In this document: positions 1-8,250 of the stretch, in pieces | How the letters are laid out: the number at the start of each line of letters is the position of its first letter | How positions within the stretch are numbered: the first letter of the stretch is position 1 | DNA from: Microbispora hainanensis | GTDB taxonomy: Bacteria; Actinomycetota; Actinomycetes; Streptosporangiales; Streptosporangiaceae | Reading direction: 5' to 3' | Assembly: GCF_006874475.1 (NCBI RefSeq) | Contig: NZ_VIRM01000061.1 | Span: 1-55,919, forward strand | DNA length: 55,919 nucleotides | The notes under the pieces: generated by a model | What the model was told of the DNA's origin: nothing | Seen by the model: only the letters and a program-made list of their open reading frames with translations | Database searches by the model: none | Program-made: the position numbers and the translations under genes

Positions 1-41
1 GAGGACGCTGAACCTGGTGGGTGCGTAGACGACCAGCAGGT

Positions 42-323
42 CTAGCCGACAGGCGCACCTATCTCCTCTATCGAGAGGATTCTCCCCTCCCGAACTCGCA
101 GGGTTACCATGGTGCCGATTCGATACATGTCCTGCTTGATTTCCAGCCCATCTTCCAGCGGGTAGCACTGGACGGCTTTTACATCACTCGGATTGGGCGC
201 TTCGATGCATGCCTGCTGCCTGTCCAGCGAACGCAAGGGCCCGGACAGCTGGGACGCGGCGGTCGTACATGAGACCAAGAGAAGTCCGGCCAGCACCATG
301 AGGCTGCTTTTGGGTGCATGCAC
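42..323 (-). CDS. small secreted lipoprotein, hypothetical
   Basis: A 93-residue protein that starts with a short signal peptide (residues 1-20). The hydrophobic run ends in LLLVSC, a lipobox-like sequence with Cys19 as the likely lipidated residue, so it is probably anchored on the outer face of the membrane. The remaining 70 residues contain two more Cys and match no family I recognise. The start is supported by a GGGGAG ribosome site 9-14 nt upstream. It is followed 21 bp away by another gene coming from the same direction. Function unknown. Confidence 0.6.
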   Translation of the reverse strand: MHAPKSSLMVLAGLLLVSCTTAASQLSGPLRSLDRQQACIEAPNPSDVKAVQCYPLEDGLEIKQDMYRIGTMVTLRVREGRILSIEEIGAPVG

Positions 324-344
324 AGCTTCTCCCCATTGAGTCGA

Positions 345-1043
345 TCAGCCGAGTGTGAAGGGGAGCCTTGCGGCCAGCTCGCCGAGTTCTGCCTTTTCGG
401 CCGCGGCCGGGGCACGCCGCCCCGTGCCGACCAGCAGCGCGTCCGTGTCGGAGAACGACGCGGGGAAGGCGGCGCCGGCGATCTTCTCCAGCATCTCACG
501 CGACCGGGCGAGCCCCTCGGGGGGCGGTCCCGCCACGTCAGGGAGGTGCGCGACCAGGTCGAGGTGGTGCAGGGTCCACTCCAGGACGTACGCAGAAAGG
601 TAGTCGCCGGCGGTGAGAACCTCGCCCCGGGTGCCGACCCGAAGTCGCGGGTCGGCGAGCCCCGCGGCGCGGCCTGCCGCGGAGCCGACGTCGTCGAGGT
701 GGAACTTCAGCAGCCGGGGCTCCTCATAGGCGGCGGCCAGCCGGACGATCAGCGCGTCGAGCGGATCATCGCCGGTCGGCGGCGTCGCCGAGACCTCCCA
801 GTAGGTCACCGCGTCACGGGTCGGTTCCTTCTCCTCCGGGGTGGCCAAGGTGATCAGGACGTCCTGAGCGTCGATCACCAGATGGCACACCAGGTCCCGT
901 ACAAGCCAGCCGGCACATCCGGACGGCCGCGCGAAGTCCTCGTCCGGCAGTTCGGCGACCGCCCTGCGGAGTGCCGTCCACGAGTGCGCGAAGAGATCCA
1001 CACCGGCACGGTAATGCGGTGCCTCTACGGCGGACAAACGCAT
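345..1043 (-). CDS. maleylpyruvate isomerase N-terminal / DinB-like family protein
   Basis: A 232-residue protein of the TIGR03083 (mycothiol-dependent maleylpyruvate isomerase N-terminal) superfamily, a four-helix DinB-like fold. The signature is an early His (APHYRAGVDLF), the GCAGWLVRDLVCHLV segment and a late EWTLHHLDL segment, which supply the three His that usually bind a divalent metal. Members are thought to be mycothiol- or metal-dependent enzymes of stress metabolism; the substrate is not predictable. The ATG at 1043 is chosen because upstream sequence in this frame is low-complexity Arg/Gly and does not resemble the family. Confidence 0.72.
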   Translation of the reverse strand: MRLSAVEAPHYRAGVDLFAHSWTALRRAVAELPDEDFARPSGCAGWLVRDLVCHLVIDAQDVLITLATPEEKEPTRDAVTYWEVSATPPTGDDPLDALIVRLAAAYEEPRLLKFHLDDVGSAAGRAAGLADPRLRVGTRGEVLTAGDYLSAYVLEWTLHHLDLVAHLPDVAGPPPEGLARSREMLEKIAGAAFPASFSDTDALLVGTGRRAPAAAEKAELGELAARLPFTLG

Positions 1044-1164
1044 TCGGGCGACCCGCTCGCGCGCTCGGCACGCGACAGCCGGCCCGCCACCCCGGCTCCC
1101 GCCGGCCCGAACGGGGTGTCGAGGCAGGCCCGGAAAACCGCCGGCGTCGCGAGACCGTCCGCCC

Positions 1165-1545
1165 CTACTGGTCCTGGTTCCCCTCCGTCTGACGCTGCTG
1201 CTCGCGGTAGGCGCGGCGCTGTTCCTCGGCCCGCTGGCGGCAGCGGCGGAGGAACTCCTCATCGTCGTCCGGATTGGCGGGGACGAACCTGCCCGGCCGA
1301 TCGTACTCGGGGAAGGCCCCGGTGTTGCCCTTGTACGGCAGCCCGCCGGGCCGCGCCATGGTCTGCGGACGGCCCGCGAGCAGCCACAGGATCGACCCGA
1401 CCTCGGGGAGGAACAGGACGATCAGGATCCACGCCCCCTTGGGCAGGTTCCGGCAGTCCTCCTCAGCCGTGACGATCACGTCGAGCAGACAGAAGATCCA
1501 CAAGGCGAGCAGAACCAGACCGAACCCGCCATATAAGAGGGGCAT
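1165..1545 (-). CDS. PLD nuclease N-terminal (PLDc_N) membrane protein
   Basis: A 126-residue inner-membrane protein. It has two hydrophobic helices near the N terminus (residues 1-20 and 38-56) separated by a short polar stretch with DCRNLPKGAWILIVLFLPEVGSILWLLAGRP, here noted in outline as the conserved PLDc_N core, followed by a charged, Arg/Glu/Gln-rich cytoplasmic tail. Family members are widespread in actinomycetes and have no settled function. A GGGAGGA site precedes the ATG at 1545; a longer in-frame ORF upstream is not family-like. Confidence 0.75.
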   Translation of the reverse strand: MPLLYGGFGLVLLALWIFCLLDVIVTAEEDCRNLPKGAWILIVLFLPEVGSILWLLAGRPQTMARPGGLPYKGNTGAFPEYDRPGRFVPANPDDDEEFLRRCRQRAEEQRRAYREQQRQTEGNQDQ

Positions 1546-1691
1546 CCCGAATCCTCCCAGTTTCAGACGCGCAGAGCGTAGCGGCTCCGACCTTCGTCCG
1601 ACGGGACCTTCGCCGACACGTGATCTTTCCCGATGCGGCAAATCCCCGCGCCCACGGTGGCGCGGCCGCACCCGCCCGTGCCAGACTCACT

Positions 1692-1721
1692 GTTATAGAA
1701 CTCTCCAATGAGTTATAGAAC
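1692..1721 (+). promoter_or_regulatory. tandem 10-bp operator upstream of trpB
   Basis: The sequence GTTATAGAAC occurs twice as a direct repeat (1692-1701 and 1712-1721), spaced exactly 20 bp or two helical turns. It lies just upstream of the trpB ribosome site (CAGGAG). GntR/HutC-type operators often carry a GT-TA-AC skeleton, so this is inferred to be the binding site of the GntR/UTRA protein encoded as the third gene of the same operon. Confidence 0.5.
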
Positions 1722-1735
1722 GACAGGAGCACGAC

Positions 1736-2941
1736 ATGCGAGACGTGTTGCCGTGGCGTGAGCCGGCCCCGCCCGACGGGACGATGGGCGAGCCGGGAGC
1801 GCGGGGCCGGTTCGGCGAGTACGGCGGGCGGTACGCGCCGGAATCCCTGGTGGAGGCGTGCCGCGAGGTGGGCGAAGCGTTCCGGGAGGCCTGGGCCGAT
1901 CCGGGGTTCCGCGGCGCCCTGGCACGGCTGCTCGCCGTCCACGCCGGGCGGCCGACCCCGCTCACCCCGGCCCTCCGGCTGTCGGAGGAGCTGGGCGTGC
2001 GGCTCCACCTCAAGCGCGAGGACCTCACCCACACCGGATCCCACAAGATCAACAACGTGCTGGGCCAGGCCCTGCTGGCCACCCGCATGGGGCGGCGCAG
2101 GCTGATCGCCGAGACCGGTGCGGGCCAGCACGGGGTGGCCACCGCGACCGCCGCCGCGCTGCTCGGGCTGGAGGCCACGGTGTTCATGGGCGAGCGCGAC
2201 ATCGAGCGACAGGCGCTGAACGTCTTCCGGATGCGCATGCTGGGCGCCGAGGTGATCCCGGTGACCTCGGGCAGCCGTACGCTCAAGGACGCCACCAGCG
2301 AGGCCATGCGGGCATGGGTGGGCGCGACCGGCGACTCCCACTACTGCATCGGCTCGGTCATCGGACCGGATCCGTACCCCTGGATGGTCAGAGAGTTCCA
2401 GCGGGTCATCGGCGACGAGGCCCGCGCGCAGTGCGCCGCCGAACTGCGCACCGGCGTGCCGGACCACGTGGTGGCGTGCGTCGGCGGCGGCTCCAACGCG
2501 GCCGGCACGTTCGCCGGATTCGCCGACACCCCGGCGCGCCTGGTCGGCGTCGAGGCGGAGGGCGGCGCCGGGGCGGCCCGCGGCCGGCTCGGCGTCCTGC
2601 ACGGCTGCCGCTCGCTGTTCCTGCAGAACGGCGACGGGCAGATCACCCAGGCGCACTCCATCGCCCCCGGGCTCGACTATCCGGGCGTCGGCCCGGAGCA
2701 CGCCCACCTGCGCGACCTGGGCCGGGCCCGCTACGTCACGGTGACCGACGACGAGGCGGTCGCCGCGGCCGTACGGCTCGCGCGCACCGAAGGCATCCTC
2801 CCCGCGCTCGAATCGGCGCACGCCCTCGCCTGGGTGATCCGCGCGGCGGGCGGCGGCGAGCTGCCCGCGGGATCGACGGTGCTGATGACGTTGTCCGGCC
2901 GAGGCGACAAGGACGTCGCCGCCCTGAAGGAGCTGCTGTGA
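1736..2941 (+). CDS. trpB: tryptophan synthase beta subunit
   Basis: A 401-residue TrpB that condenses indole with L-serine to give L-tryptophan. The PLP lysine is K104 in HTGSHKINN. The phosphate-binding GGGSNA loop lies near residue 250, and the ETGAGQHG segment is intact. Length and motifs match TrpB1, the form that pairs with TrpA. The ATG at 1736 has a CAGGAG site 7 nt upstream. It overlaps trpA by 4 bases (GTGA), implying translational coupling. No trpC, trpD or trpE lies nearby, so this is a detached pair and may be a second copy or a specialised supply of Trp/indole. Confidence 0.95.
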   Translation: MRDVLPWREPAPPDGTMGEPGARGRFGEYGGRYAPESLVEACREVGEAFREAWADPGFRGALARLLAVHAGRPTPLTPALRLSEELGVRLHLKREDLTHTGSHKINNVLGQALLATRMGRRRLIAETGAGQHGVATATAAALLGLEATVFMGERDIERQALNVFRMRMLGAEVIPVTSGSRTLKDATSEAMRAWVGATGDSHYCIGSVIGPDPYPWMVREFQRVIGDEARAQCAAELRTGVPDHVVACVGGGSNAAGTFAGFADTPARLVGVEAEGGAGAARGRLGVLHGCRSLFLQNGDGQITQAHSIAPGLDYPGVGPEHAHLRDLGRARYVTVTDDEAVAAAVRLARTEGILPALESAHALAWVIRAAGGGELPAGSTVLMTLSGRGDKDVAALKELL

Positions 2942-3753
2942 CGAACCCCACCCTGGCCGCGGGCGCGGTCGAACGCCACCTGCGCGCCCAGCGCGACACC
3001 GGCCGCGGGCTGCTCATGCCGTACGTCACCGGGGGCATCACGCCCGGCTGGACGGACTGTCTGCGCGCGTTCGCCGACGCAGGGGCGGACGCGATCGAGG
3101 TCGGCCTGCCCTTCTCCGACCCCACGCTGGACGGCGTCACCATCCAGCAGGCGAGCGACCTCGCGCTGGCCCGGGGGGCGAGCACCCGCCGGATCCTCGA
3201 CGACCTGTCCGGCCTGCCGGACCTGGGCGTGCCGCTGGTCGCCAGCACCTACTACAACCTGGTGCTGCACGACGGCCCCGAGGCGTTCTGCGCCGCGCTG
3301 CGCCGGGCCGGCGTCACCGGCCTGATCGTGCCCGACCTGCCGGTGCACGAGGCGGACGAGCTGACCGGCGCAGCCGCCGACGCCGGGATCGAGCCGGCCC
3401 TGCTGGCCTCGCCCGCGACCCCGCAGCCGCGGCTGGCGGAGATCGCGCGCCACAGCCGCGGATTCGTCTACGCGGTGTCGCTGATGGGCACCACCGGTGA
3501 GCGGGCCGCCCTGGCCGCCTCGGCGGCGGAGCTCACCGGGCGGATCAGGCGCGTCACCGACCTGCCGGTCTTGCTAGGATTCGGCATCTCCACCCCGGAC
3601 CAGGCACGCGAAGCCCGCCGGCACGCCGACGGCGTGGTGGTCGGTGCCGCGGTCATGCGGCGGGTGCTCGACGGGGCCGGACCGGACGACCTGCGGGTCT
3701 TCCTCACGACCCTGCGGCAGGCCCTCGACCAGGAGTGTGACCTACCACGATGA
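2938..3753 (+). CDS. trpA: tryptophan synthase alpha subunit
   Basis: A 271-residue TIM barrel that cleaves indole-3-glycerol phosphate to indole and channels it to TrpB. The catalytic Glu (E54 in IEVGLPFSDP) and Asp (D65 in TLDG) are both present, as is the GFGIS phosphate-binding loop near residue 214. The GTG start at 2938 overlaps the trpB stop; a much longer upstream open frame is only a shadow of trpB. The 3' end overlaps the GntR gene by 4 bases (ATGA). Confidence 0.95.
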   Translation: MTNPTLAAGAVERHLRAQRDTGRGLLMPYVTGGITPGWTDCLRAFADAGADAIEVGLPFSDPTLDGVTIQQASDLALARGASTRRILDDLSGLPDLGVPLVASTYYNLVLHDGPEAFCAALRRAGVTGLIVPDLPVHEADELTGAAADAGIEPALLASPATPQPRLAEIARHSRGFVYAVSLMGTTGERAALAASAAELTGRIRRVTDLPVLLGFGISTPDQAREARRHADGVVVGAAVMRRVLDGAGPDDLRVFLTTLRQALDQECDLPR

Positions 3754-4505
3754 CCCCCGACGCCGGCCACGAGGCGAGATACCGCGCCATCGCCGCCGAC
3801 CTCGCCGCGAAGATCCGGTCGGGACACTACGCCCCGGGGGAGGCCCTGCCGCCGCAGCGCGAGCTGAGCGCCTCCTACGGGGTGACCCTCATGACGCTGC
3901 GCCAGGCGTTGCGGCAGCTCAGCGACGAGCGGCTGATCGTGCAGCAGCCCGGCAAGGGCACGTTCGTCGCCCCGCCCCATCTGGCGTACCAGCTCGACTC
4001 TCTCCGCAGCCTGGTCGACGACCTGCGCAAACAGGGCCACGACGTACGCACCTCGGTGGCCGGGCGGGCGGTGCGCCGGGCCCCCGCCCGGATCGCCGCC
4101 GAGCTGCGGCTGCGTCCGGGCGAGACCGCGCTGCGGCTGGAGCGGGTCCGCGAGTTCGGCGGGCGCCCCGCCGTGCACCAGGTGTCCTGGGTCCGCCGGC
4201 CGGTGGCCGACCGGATCCGCGACCGCGACTTCACCGTCGTCTCCCTCTACACGGCCCTCGCCGACGCGGGAGTGACGGTCGCCCGGGCGTCCGAGGTGGT
4301 GCGGCCCGGTCTGCTCGACGCCACCGCCGCCCGCCACCTCCACGAGCCGCCGGGCAGCCCGGTGCTCGTCAGCACCCGCATCACCTACACGCTCGACGCC
4401 ACGCCCGTGGTGTCCGACCATGCCACCATCCTCGGCAGCATGATGGAGATCCGCACCGAACGCGCCGCCACCGGCCTGTCCCTCACCTGGGGCGCCACCA
4501 GCTGA
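3750..4505 (+). CDS. GntR family (HutC/UTRA) transcriptional regulator
   Basis: A 251-residue repressor-type protein. It has an N-terminal winged helix-turn-helix (about residues 8-75, with PPQRELSASYGVTLMTLRQALRQL and the wing GKGTFV) and a C-terminal UTRA ligand-binding domain (about 95-245). It is the third gene of the trpBA operon, joined by an ATGA overlap, so it most likely senses a small molecule tied to tryptophan or indole supply and controls its own operon through the tandem repeat at 1692-1721. The effector cannot be read from the sequence. Confidence 0.9.
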   Translation: MTPDAGHEARYRAIAADLAAKIRSGHYAPGEALPPQRELSASYGVTLMTLRQALRQLSDERLIVQQPGKGTFVAPPHLAYQLDSLRSLVDDLRKQGHDVRTSVAGRAVRRAPARIAAELRLRPGETALRLERVREFGGRPAVHQVSWVRRPVADRIRDRDFTVVSLYTALADAGVTVARASEVVRPGLLDATAARHLHEPPGSPVLVSTRITYTLDATPVVSDHATILGSMMEIRTERAATGLSLTWGATS

Positions 4506-4538
4506 ATCGTGCCCGGCCTCGCCGGGCCCGTACGGCCG

Positions 4539-5303
4539 TCAGGTGGCCGGCGCGACCCACAGGCGGACCGCCAGGCCGAGGCCGATCAGGGCGACCAGCC
4601 AGCGCAGCAGCCCGGCGGGCAGACGCCGGGTGACCAGGGGACCGAGCGTCGACCCGGCGAACAGGCCCACGGCGAGAGGGACGACGGCGGCCCACTCGAC
4701 GGGCCCGAAGAGGACGAATCCGGCGGCCGAGACCAGGGCGCCGGCGCCGAGGAGCATGTTCTTGAGGGCGTTGGCGGCGGGCAGCCGCGGCTCGGCGGTC
4801 ACCAGGAGGAGGGCGAGGATCATCACCCCCGACCCCGCGCCGAAATATCCGTTGTAGACCGACAAGGCGGTCAGCCCGAGCGGCAGGACGGCGTCGGGTG
4901 AACCACGCCGTTCGTGCCGCAGCGCGAGCCGGGGCTGTGCGAGCAGCGCCAGCGAACCCGCGGCCACGAGGAACGGCACGACGCGGGCGAAGACGCCGGG
5001 CGGGGTGGACAGCAGCAGCGCCGACCCGGCCGCCCCGCCGAGCGCCGCCAGCGGCACCCATCTCCGCAGCCACGGCGCCCTCCCGCGCAGCTCGGGCTGC
5101 GATGCCAGGGCCGAGCCTGGCCAGCAGGCGACGACCGCGACGATGTTGGCCACGTTCGCCGCGAGGGCGGGAAGGCCCGCCGCGAGCAGGGCCGGATAGG
5201 AGATGAGCGAGGTGATGCCGCCCGCGGTGCCGACCAGCCCGGCGAGCACTCCGGCGGCGGCCAGCAGCGCGGCGTCTCCGAGCCCCGTCACGAAACCGGT
5301 CAC
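4539..5303 (-). CDS. TauE/SafE family sulfite/organosulfonate exporter
   Basis: A 254-residue integral membrane protein with about seven to eight hydrophobic helices. The family's repeated half-motif appears twice: GLVGTAGG near the N terminus and NGYFGAGSGVMIL in the middle. TauE proteins export sulfite or sulfonated organic acids, or take up related anions. The GTG at 5303 is chosen because it overlaps the stop of the upstream HTH gene as GTGA; a second GTG at 5291 is possible. It is convergent with the trpBA operon, with 33 bp between stops. Confidence 0.85.
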   Translation of the reverse strand: MTGFVTGLGDAALLAAAGVLAGLVGTAGGITSLISYPALLAAGLPALAANVANIVAVVACWPGSALASQPELRGRAPWLRRWVPLAALGGAAGSALLLSTPPGVFARVVPFLVAAGSLALLAQPRLALRHERRGSPDAVLPLGLTALSVYNGYFGAGSGVMILALLLVTAEPRLPAANALKNMLLGAGALVSAAGFVLFGPVEWAAVVPLAVGLFAGSTLGPLVTRRLPAGLLRWLVALIGLGLAVRLWVAPAT

Positions 5304-5857
5304 GAGGCCGGGCGTGCCCCGGCGTCCGGCGGGGGCGTCTCGACCGGGAACAGGATCGGGCTGAGCAGATGCCGCCTGCGCCGAGGCTCGGGCTCGTTCG
5401 TCATCCGCGCGACGATGACCGCACGCAACTCCGCGATCATCTCGGCGCGTTCCTCGGGGCTCAGCCACAGCACGTGCTGCCGATACCCCACCTCGTCGGC
5501 CACGGGATCGGCGCCGTCCAGGCCGAGGTAGGCGTCGAACTCGGAGATCAGGGCGGCCATCGCCGTGGCGAACGTGCGCCGGTGGTCCTCCGGCGTCATC
5601 GCCGCCACGGTGCCGGCGTCGATCACCACACGCTCGCGCAGCCGGTAGCGCCGTTCCACCGCGCCGCGCACCCGGTGCTCGCCGTCCACCTCCAGCACGC
5701 CGGCATCGGCGAGCGCGGCGACGTGGCGATAGACGGTCGCCTTGTGCACCTCCGATATGCGCTCGCACAACTGCGCGGTCGTGAGAACCCGCCCACCGGC
5801 GAGCGCCTGCACGACGCGCAGCCGTACCGGATGCGCGAGCACCTCCATCACGTCCAT
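5300..5857 (-). CDS. ArsR-like helix-turn-helix transcriptional regulator
   Basis: A 185-residue regulator with an N-terminal ArsR-type winged HTH (AHPVRLRVVQALA ... TTAQLCERISEVHKATVYRHVAAL) and a helical C-terminal half (DUF-like, FDAYLGL and the LWLSPEERAEM region), typical of the HTH_20/ArsR subgroup that often controls transporters. The start at 5857 discards a long spurious upstream extension. It is followed by tauE with a 4-base overlap and is divergent from an alpha/beta hydrolase, with the perfect palindrome 5884-5903 between them. Confidence 0.85.
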   Translation of the reverse strand: MDVMEVLAHPVRLRVVQALAGGRVLTTAQLCERISEVHKATVYRHVAALADAGVLEVDGEHRVRGAVERRYRLRERVVIDAGTVAAMTPEDHRRTFATAMAALISEFDAYLGLDGADPVADEVGYRQHVLWLSPEERAEMIAELRAVIVARMTNEPEPRRRRHLLSPILFPVETPPPDAGARPAS

Positions 5858-5883
5858 GGTCCGAATGATCGCACGTGTGCTAC

Positions 5884-5903
5884 CGTTCGCAGAAATGCGA
5901 ACG
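5884..5903. promoter_or_regulatory. perfect palindromic operator between ArsR-like gene and hydrolase
   Basis: CGTTCGCA, a GAAA spacer, then TGCGAACG: two perfect 8-bp arms. It lies 27 bp upstream of the ArsR-like start and ends 19 bp before the hydrolase start. The position fits an operator for the divergent regulator. It is too close to the hydrolase start to be a terminator. Confidence 0.6.
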
Positions 5904-5921
5904 ATCAGAGGAGAGGGCGGC

Positions 5922-6827
5922 ATGGGACGACCGGCATCGGAGACGACGGCCCCGCCCCTGGGGCGCCTGTACGACGTCGGAGAGCGGCGGCTGATGCTGC
6001 ACCGCTCGGGCTCGGGCGGGCCGAGCGTGGTGTTCCTGCCCGGCGCGGGACTGGTGGGCCTCGACTTCCTGAACGTCCATGAGGGCGCCGCGGCGTTCGC
6101 CACGAGCGTGCTGTACGACCGCGGCGGCACGGGCTGGAGCACGCCGGCACCCCTCCCCCGCCGCGCGGCCGAGGTCGCCGCCGAACTGCGCGACCTCCTG
6201 CGGGCCGCGGCGGTCCCCGGGCCGTTCCTCCTGGTCGGCCACTCCCTCGGCGCGTTCTACGCGCGCCGCTACGCGCAGCTCTTCCCTGACGAGGTCGCCG
6301 GGCTCCTCCTGCTCGACCCCGGCCACGAGGACATCCTCGGCCACATGCCGGCACAGGCCGCCGAGCTGGCCGAGCAGATGCGGCCCGACCCGGCGCGGAT
6401 GCCGGAGCTGACCGGCGAGCAGCGCCAGGCCGCCCGCGAGGCGTACGCCCGCCTGTACGCCGAGTGGCCCGCGCCGGTGCGCGAGGCGCTGATCGGCCAC
6501 CACCTGGCGTCGTGGCGGACGAGCCTGCGCGAGACGGAGAACTTCGAGACCGAGGTCTACGACGAGCTGCGGGCCGGTGGGCCGCTGCCCGGCGTCCCGT
6601 TGATCGTGCTCACCGCGGGCGGCGTGAACCCCTACTGGGCGAAGTTCCTGCCCGAGGAGGTGATGCGCGAGGCGCACGACGGGGTGCGCGCGCTGCACGC
6701 GGCGATCGCCCGCTCGGTGCCGGGGGGACAGCAGCGCGTGGTGGACGGCGCCTCCCACCAATACCTGCACGTCGAGCGGGCCGATGAGGTGCTGCGGGCG
6801 ATCCGCGACCTGACGGCGGCCGCCTGA
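5922..6827 (+). CDS. alpha/beta hydrolase
   Basis: A 301-residue serine hydrolase. The nucleophile elbow GHSLGAFYARRYAQL holds the catalytic Ser; an oxyanion region (LPGAGLVGLDF), an acid (LLLDPGHED) and a late His (DGASHQYLHVE) complete the triad. The start is the ATG at 5922 behind AGAGGAGAGGG. An earlier in-frame ATG at 5895 sits inside the operator and is unlikely. It is divergent from the ArsR-like/TauE pair and probably co-regulated with it. The substrate is unknown. Confidence 0.88.
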   Translation: MGRPASETTAPPLGRLYDVGERRLMLHRSGSGGPSVVFLPGAGLVGLDFLNVHEGAAAFATSVLYDRGGTGWSTPAPLPRRAAEVAAELRDLLRAAAVPGPFLLVGHSLGAFYARRYAQLFPDEVAGLLLLDPGHEDILGHMPAQAAELAEQMRPDPARMPELTGEQRQAAREAYARLYAEWPAPVREALIGHHLASWRTSLRETENFETEVYDELRAGGPLPGVPLIVLTAGGVNPYWAKFLPEEVMREAHDGVRALHAAIARSVPGGQQRVVDGASHQYLHVERADEVLRAIRDLTAAA

Positions 6828-6851
6828 CCCCTGCCGTCTTCACCCACGGCG

Positions 6852-8246
6852 TCACGAGACGGCCCGGATCTCCTCCAGCAGGACGGAGAGGTCGGCCTCG
6901 GTCGTGTCCGGGTGGAGCACGCAGGCGCGCAGGGCCGCCGCGCCGCGCAGCCGGGTGCCGGTGAGGAAGGCGCGCCCGCGCCGCTGCACGGCGGCGGGAA
7001 TCGCCTCGTTCAGCGTCTCCACGGCGGCGGAGTCAAGGCCCGTGGGCCGGTGCCGGAACGCGACGACCGAGGTGACGACCGGGGCGAGCAGGTCGAAGTC
7101 GGCGGAATCCTCGATCATCGCGGCCAGGACGCGCGCCAGCCGGGTGGTGTGCCGCACCAGCCCGGCGACGCCGTCGCCGCCCAGGTGCGCGATGGTGGCC
7201 CACACGCGCAGCGCGCGGAACGGCCGGGTCTGCTCCGGACCGTACTCCGAGAACCACCCCAGCTCTCCGGCGTCGTCGTCCCGCAGGTAGGGCGGGACGA
7301 GGCTGAACGCCTCGCGCGCACCGGAGGGGTCGCGGAACAGGACGCATCCGCAGTCGACAGGGACGCCGAGCCACTTGTGCGGGTCCAGCACGAGGGAGTC
7401 CGCCAGCTCCAGCCCGGCGTACGCGGGCCGGCACTCGTCCGCGAGCACGCCGAGCGCGCCGTAGGCGCCGTCGATGTGGAACCACAGCCCGTGCTCGCGC
7501 GCCACCTCGGCGACGTCTACCAGGGGATCGACGGCCCCGGTGTTGACCGTCCCCGTGCTCGCCGCCACGAAGAGCGGGCGCACTCCCGCCTCACGGTCCG
7601 CCACGACGAGGCGGCGCAGCGCGGCGGTGTCCATGCGGAACGCGTCGTCGACGGGGACGGTGCGGATGTGCCGGCTGCCCAGGCCGAGCAGTTCGGCCGC
7701 CTTGCGCAGGCAGCTGTGGCCCTCCTCCGACAGATAGAGAGCCAGCGGAGGGTGCCCGGACAGGCCCGTCTCCCGTACGTCCGGGACGGCGCGCTGGCGG
7801 GCCGCGGCGAGCGCCACGACGGTGGCCATGGACGCTCCGCTGGTCAGCAGCCCGCCGGCCGGCCGGTGGGGGAAGCCCGCCAGCTCCGCCAGCCACCGGA
7901 CGGCCGTCCGCTCCAGCAGGACCCCCGCGTGCTCGCCCCCGGCGCAGCTCGGGTTCATCGCCGCGGCCAGCGGGGCGACCACGACACCGGCCGCCGAGGG
8001 CGGGGAGTTGACCCAGCCGAAGAACCGGGGGTGCCCGTTGCCCATCGGGTAGGGCAGCACGTGCCGGTCGACGTCGCCGAGCAGCTCCGCGAGTGGGCGC
8101 CCCACGGCGGGGAGCGGCTGCCGGGTCAGCCATTCGACGTCCGAGCCGGCCACCGGACGCCACACCGGCCCGCCGGGAACGGCCGCCAGGTGGCCCGTCG
8201 CCGCGTCCGCGGCCTGACGTGCCGCCTCGCGCAGGTCGTCCGTCAT
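6852..8246 (-). CDS. group II PLP-dependent decarboxylase (aromatic-L-amino-acid decarboxylase-like)
   Basis: A 464-residue PLP enzyme. The Schiff-base lysine is in DPHKWLGVPVDCGC, preceded by the HIDGAYGA aspartate that contacts the pyridine nitrogen. The fold and the N-terminal MGNGHPRFFGWVNSPPSAAGV segment are those of the tyrosine/tryptophan/DOPA decarboxylase family, which releases CO2 from aromatic or related amino acids. The start at 8246 leaves a 4-bp gap after the upstream epimerase, so the two are co-transcribed. The exact amino acid is not predictable. Confidence 0.85.
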   Translation of the reverse strand: MTDDLREAARQAADAATGHLAAVPGGPVWRPVAGSDVEWLTRQPLPAVGRPLAELLGDVDRHVLPYPMGNGHPRFFGWVNSPPSAAGVVVAPLAAAMNPSCAGGEHAGVLLERTAVRWLAELAGFPHRPAGGLLTSGASMATVVALAAARQRAVPDVRETGLSGHPPLALYLSEEGHSCLRKAAELLGLGSRHIRTVPVDDAFRMDTAALRRLVVADREAGVRPLFVAASTGTVNTGAVDPLVDVAEVAREHGLWFHIDGAYGALGVLADECRPAYAGLELADSLVLDPHKWLGVPVDCGCVLFRDPSGAREAFSLVPPYLRDDDAGELGWFSEYGPEQTRPFRALRVWATIAHLGGDGVAGLVRHTTRLARVLAAMIEDSADFDLLAPVVTSVVAFRHRPTGLDSAAVETLNEAIPAAVQRRGRAFLTGTRLRGAAALRACVLHPDTTEADLSVLLEEIRAVS

Positions 8247-8250
8247 GGCG

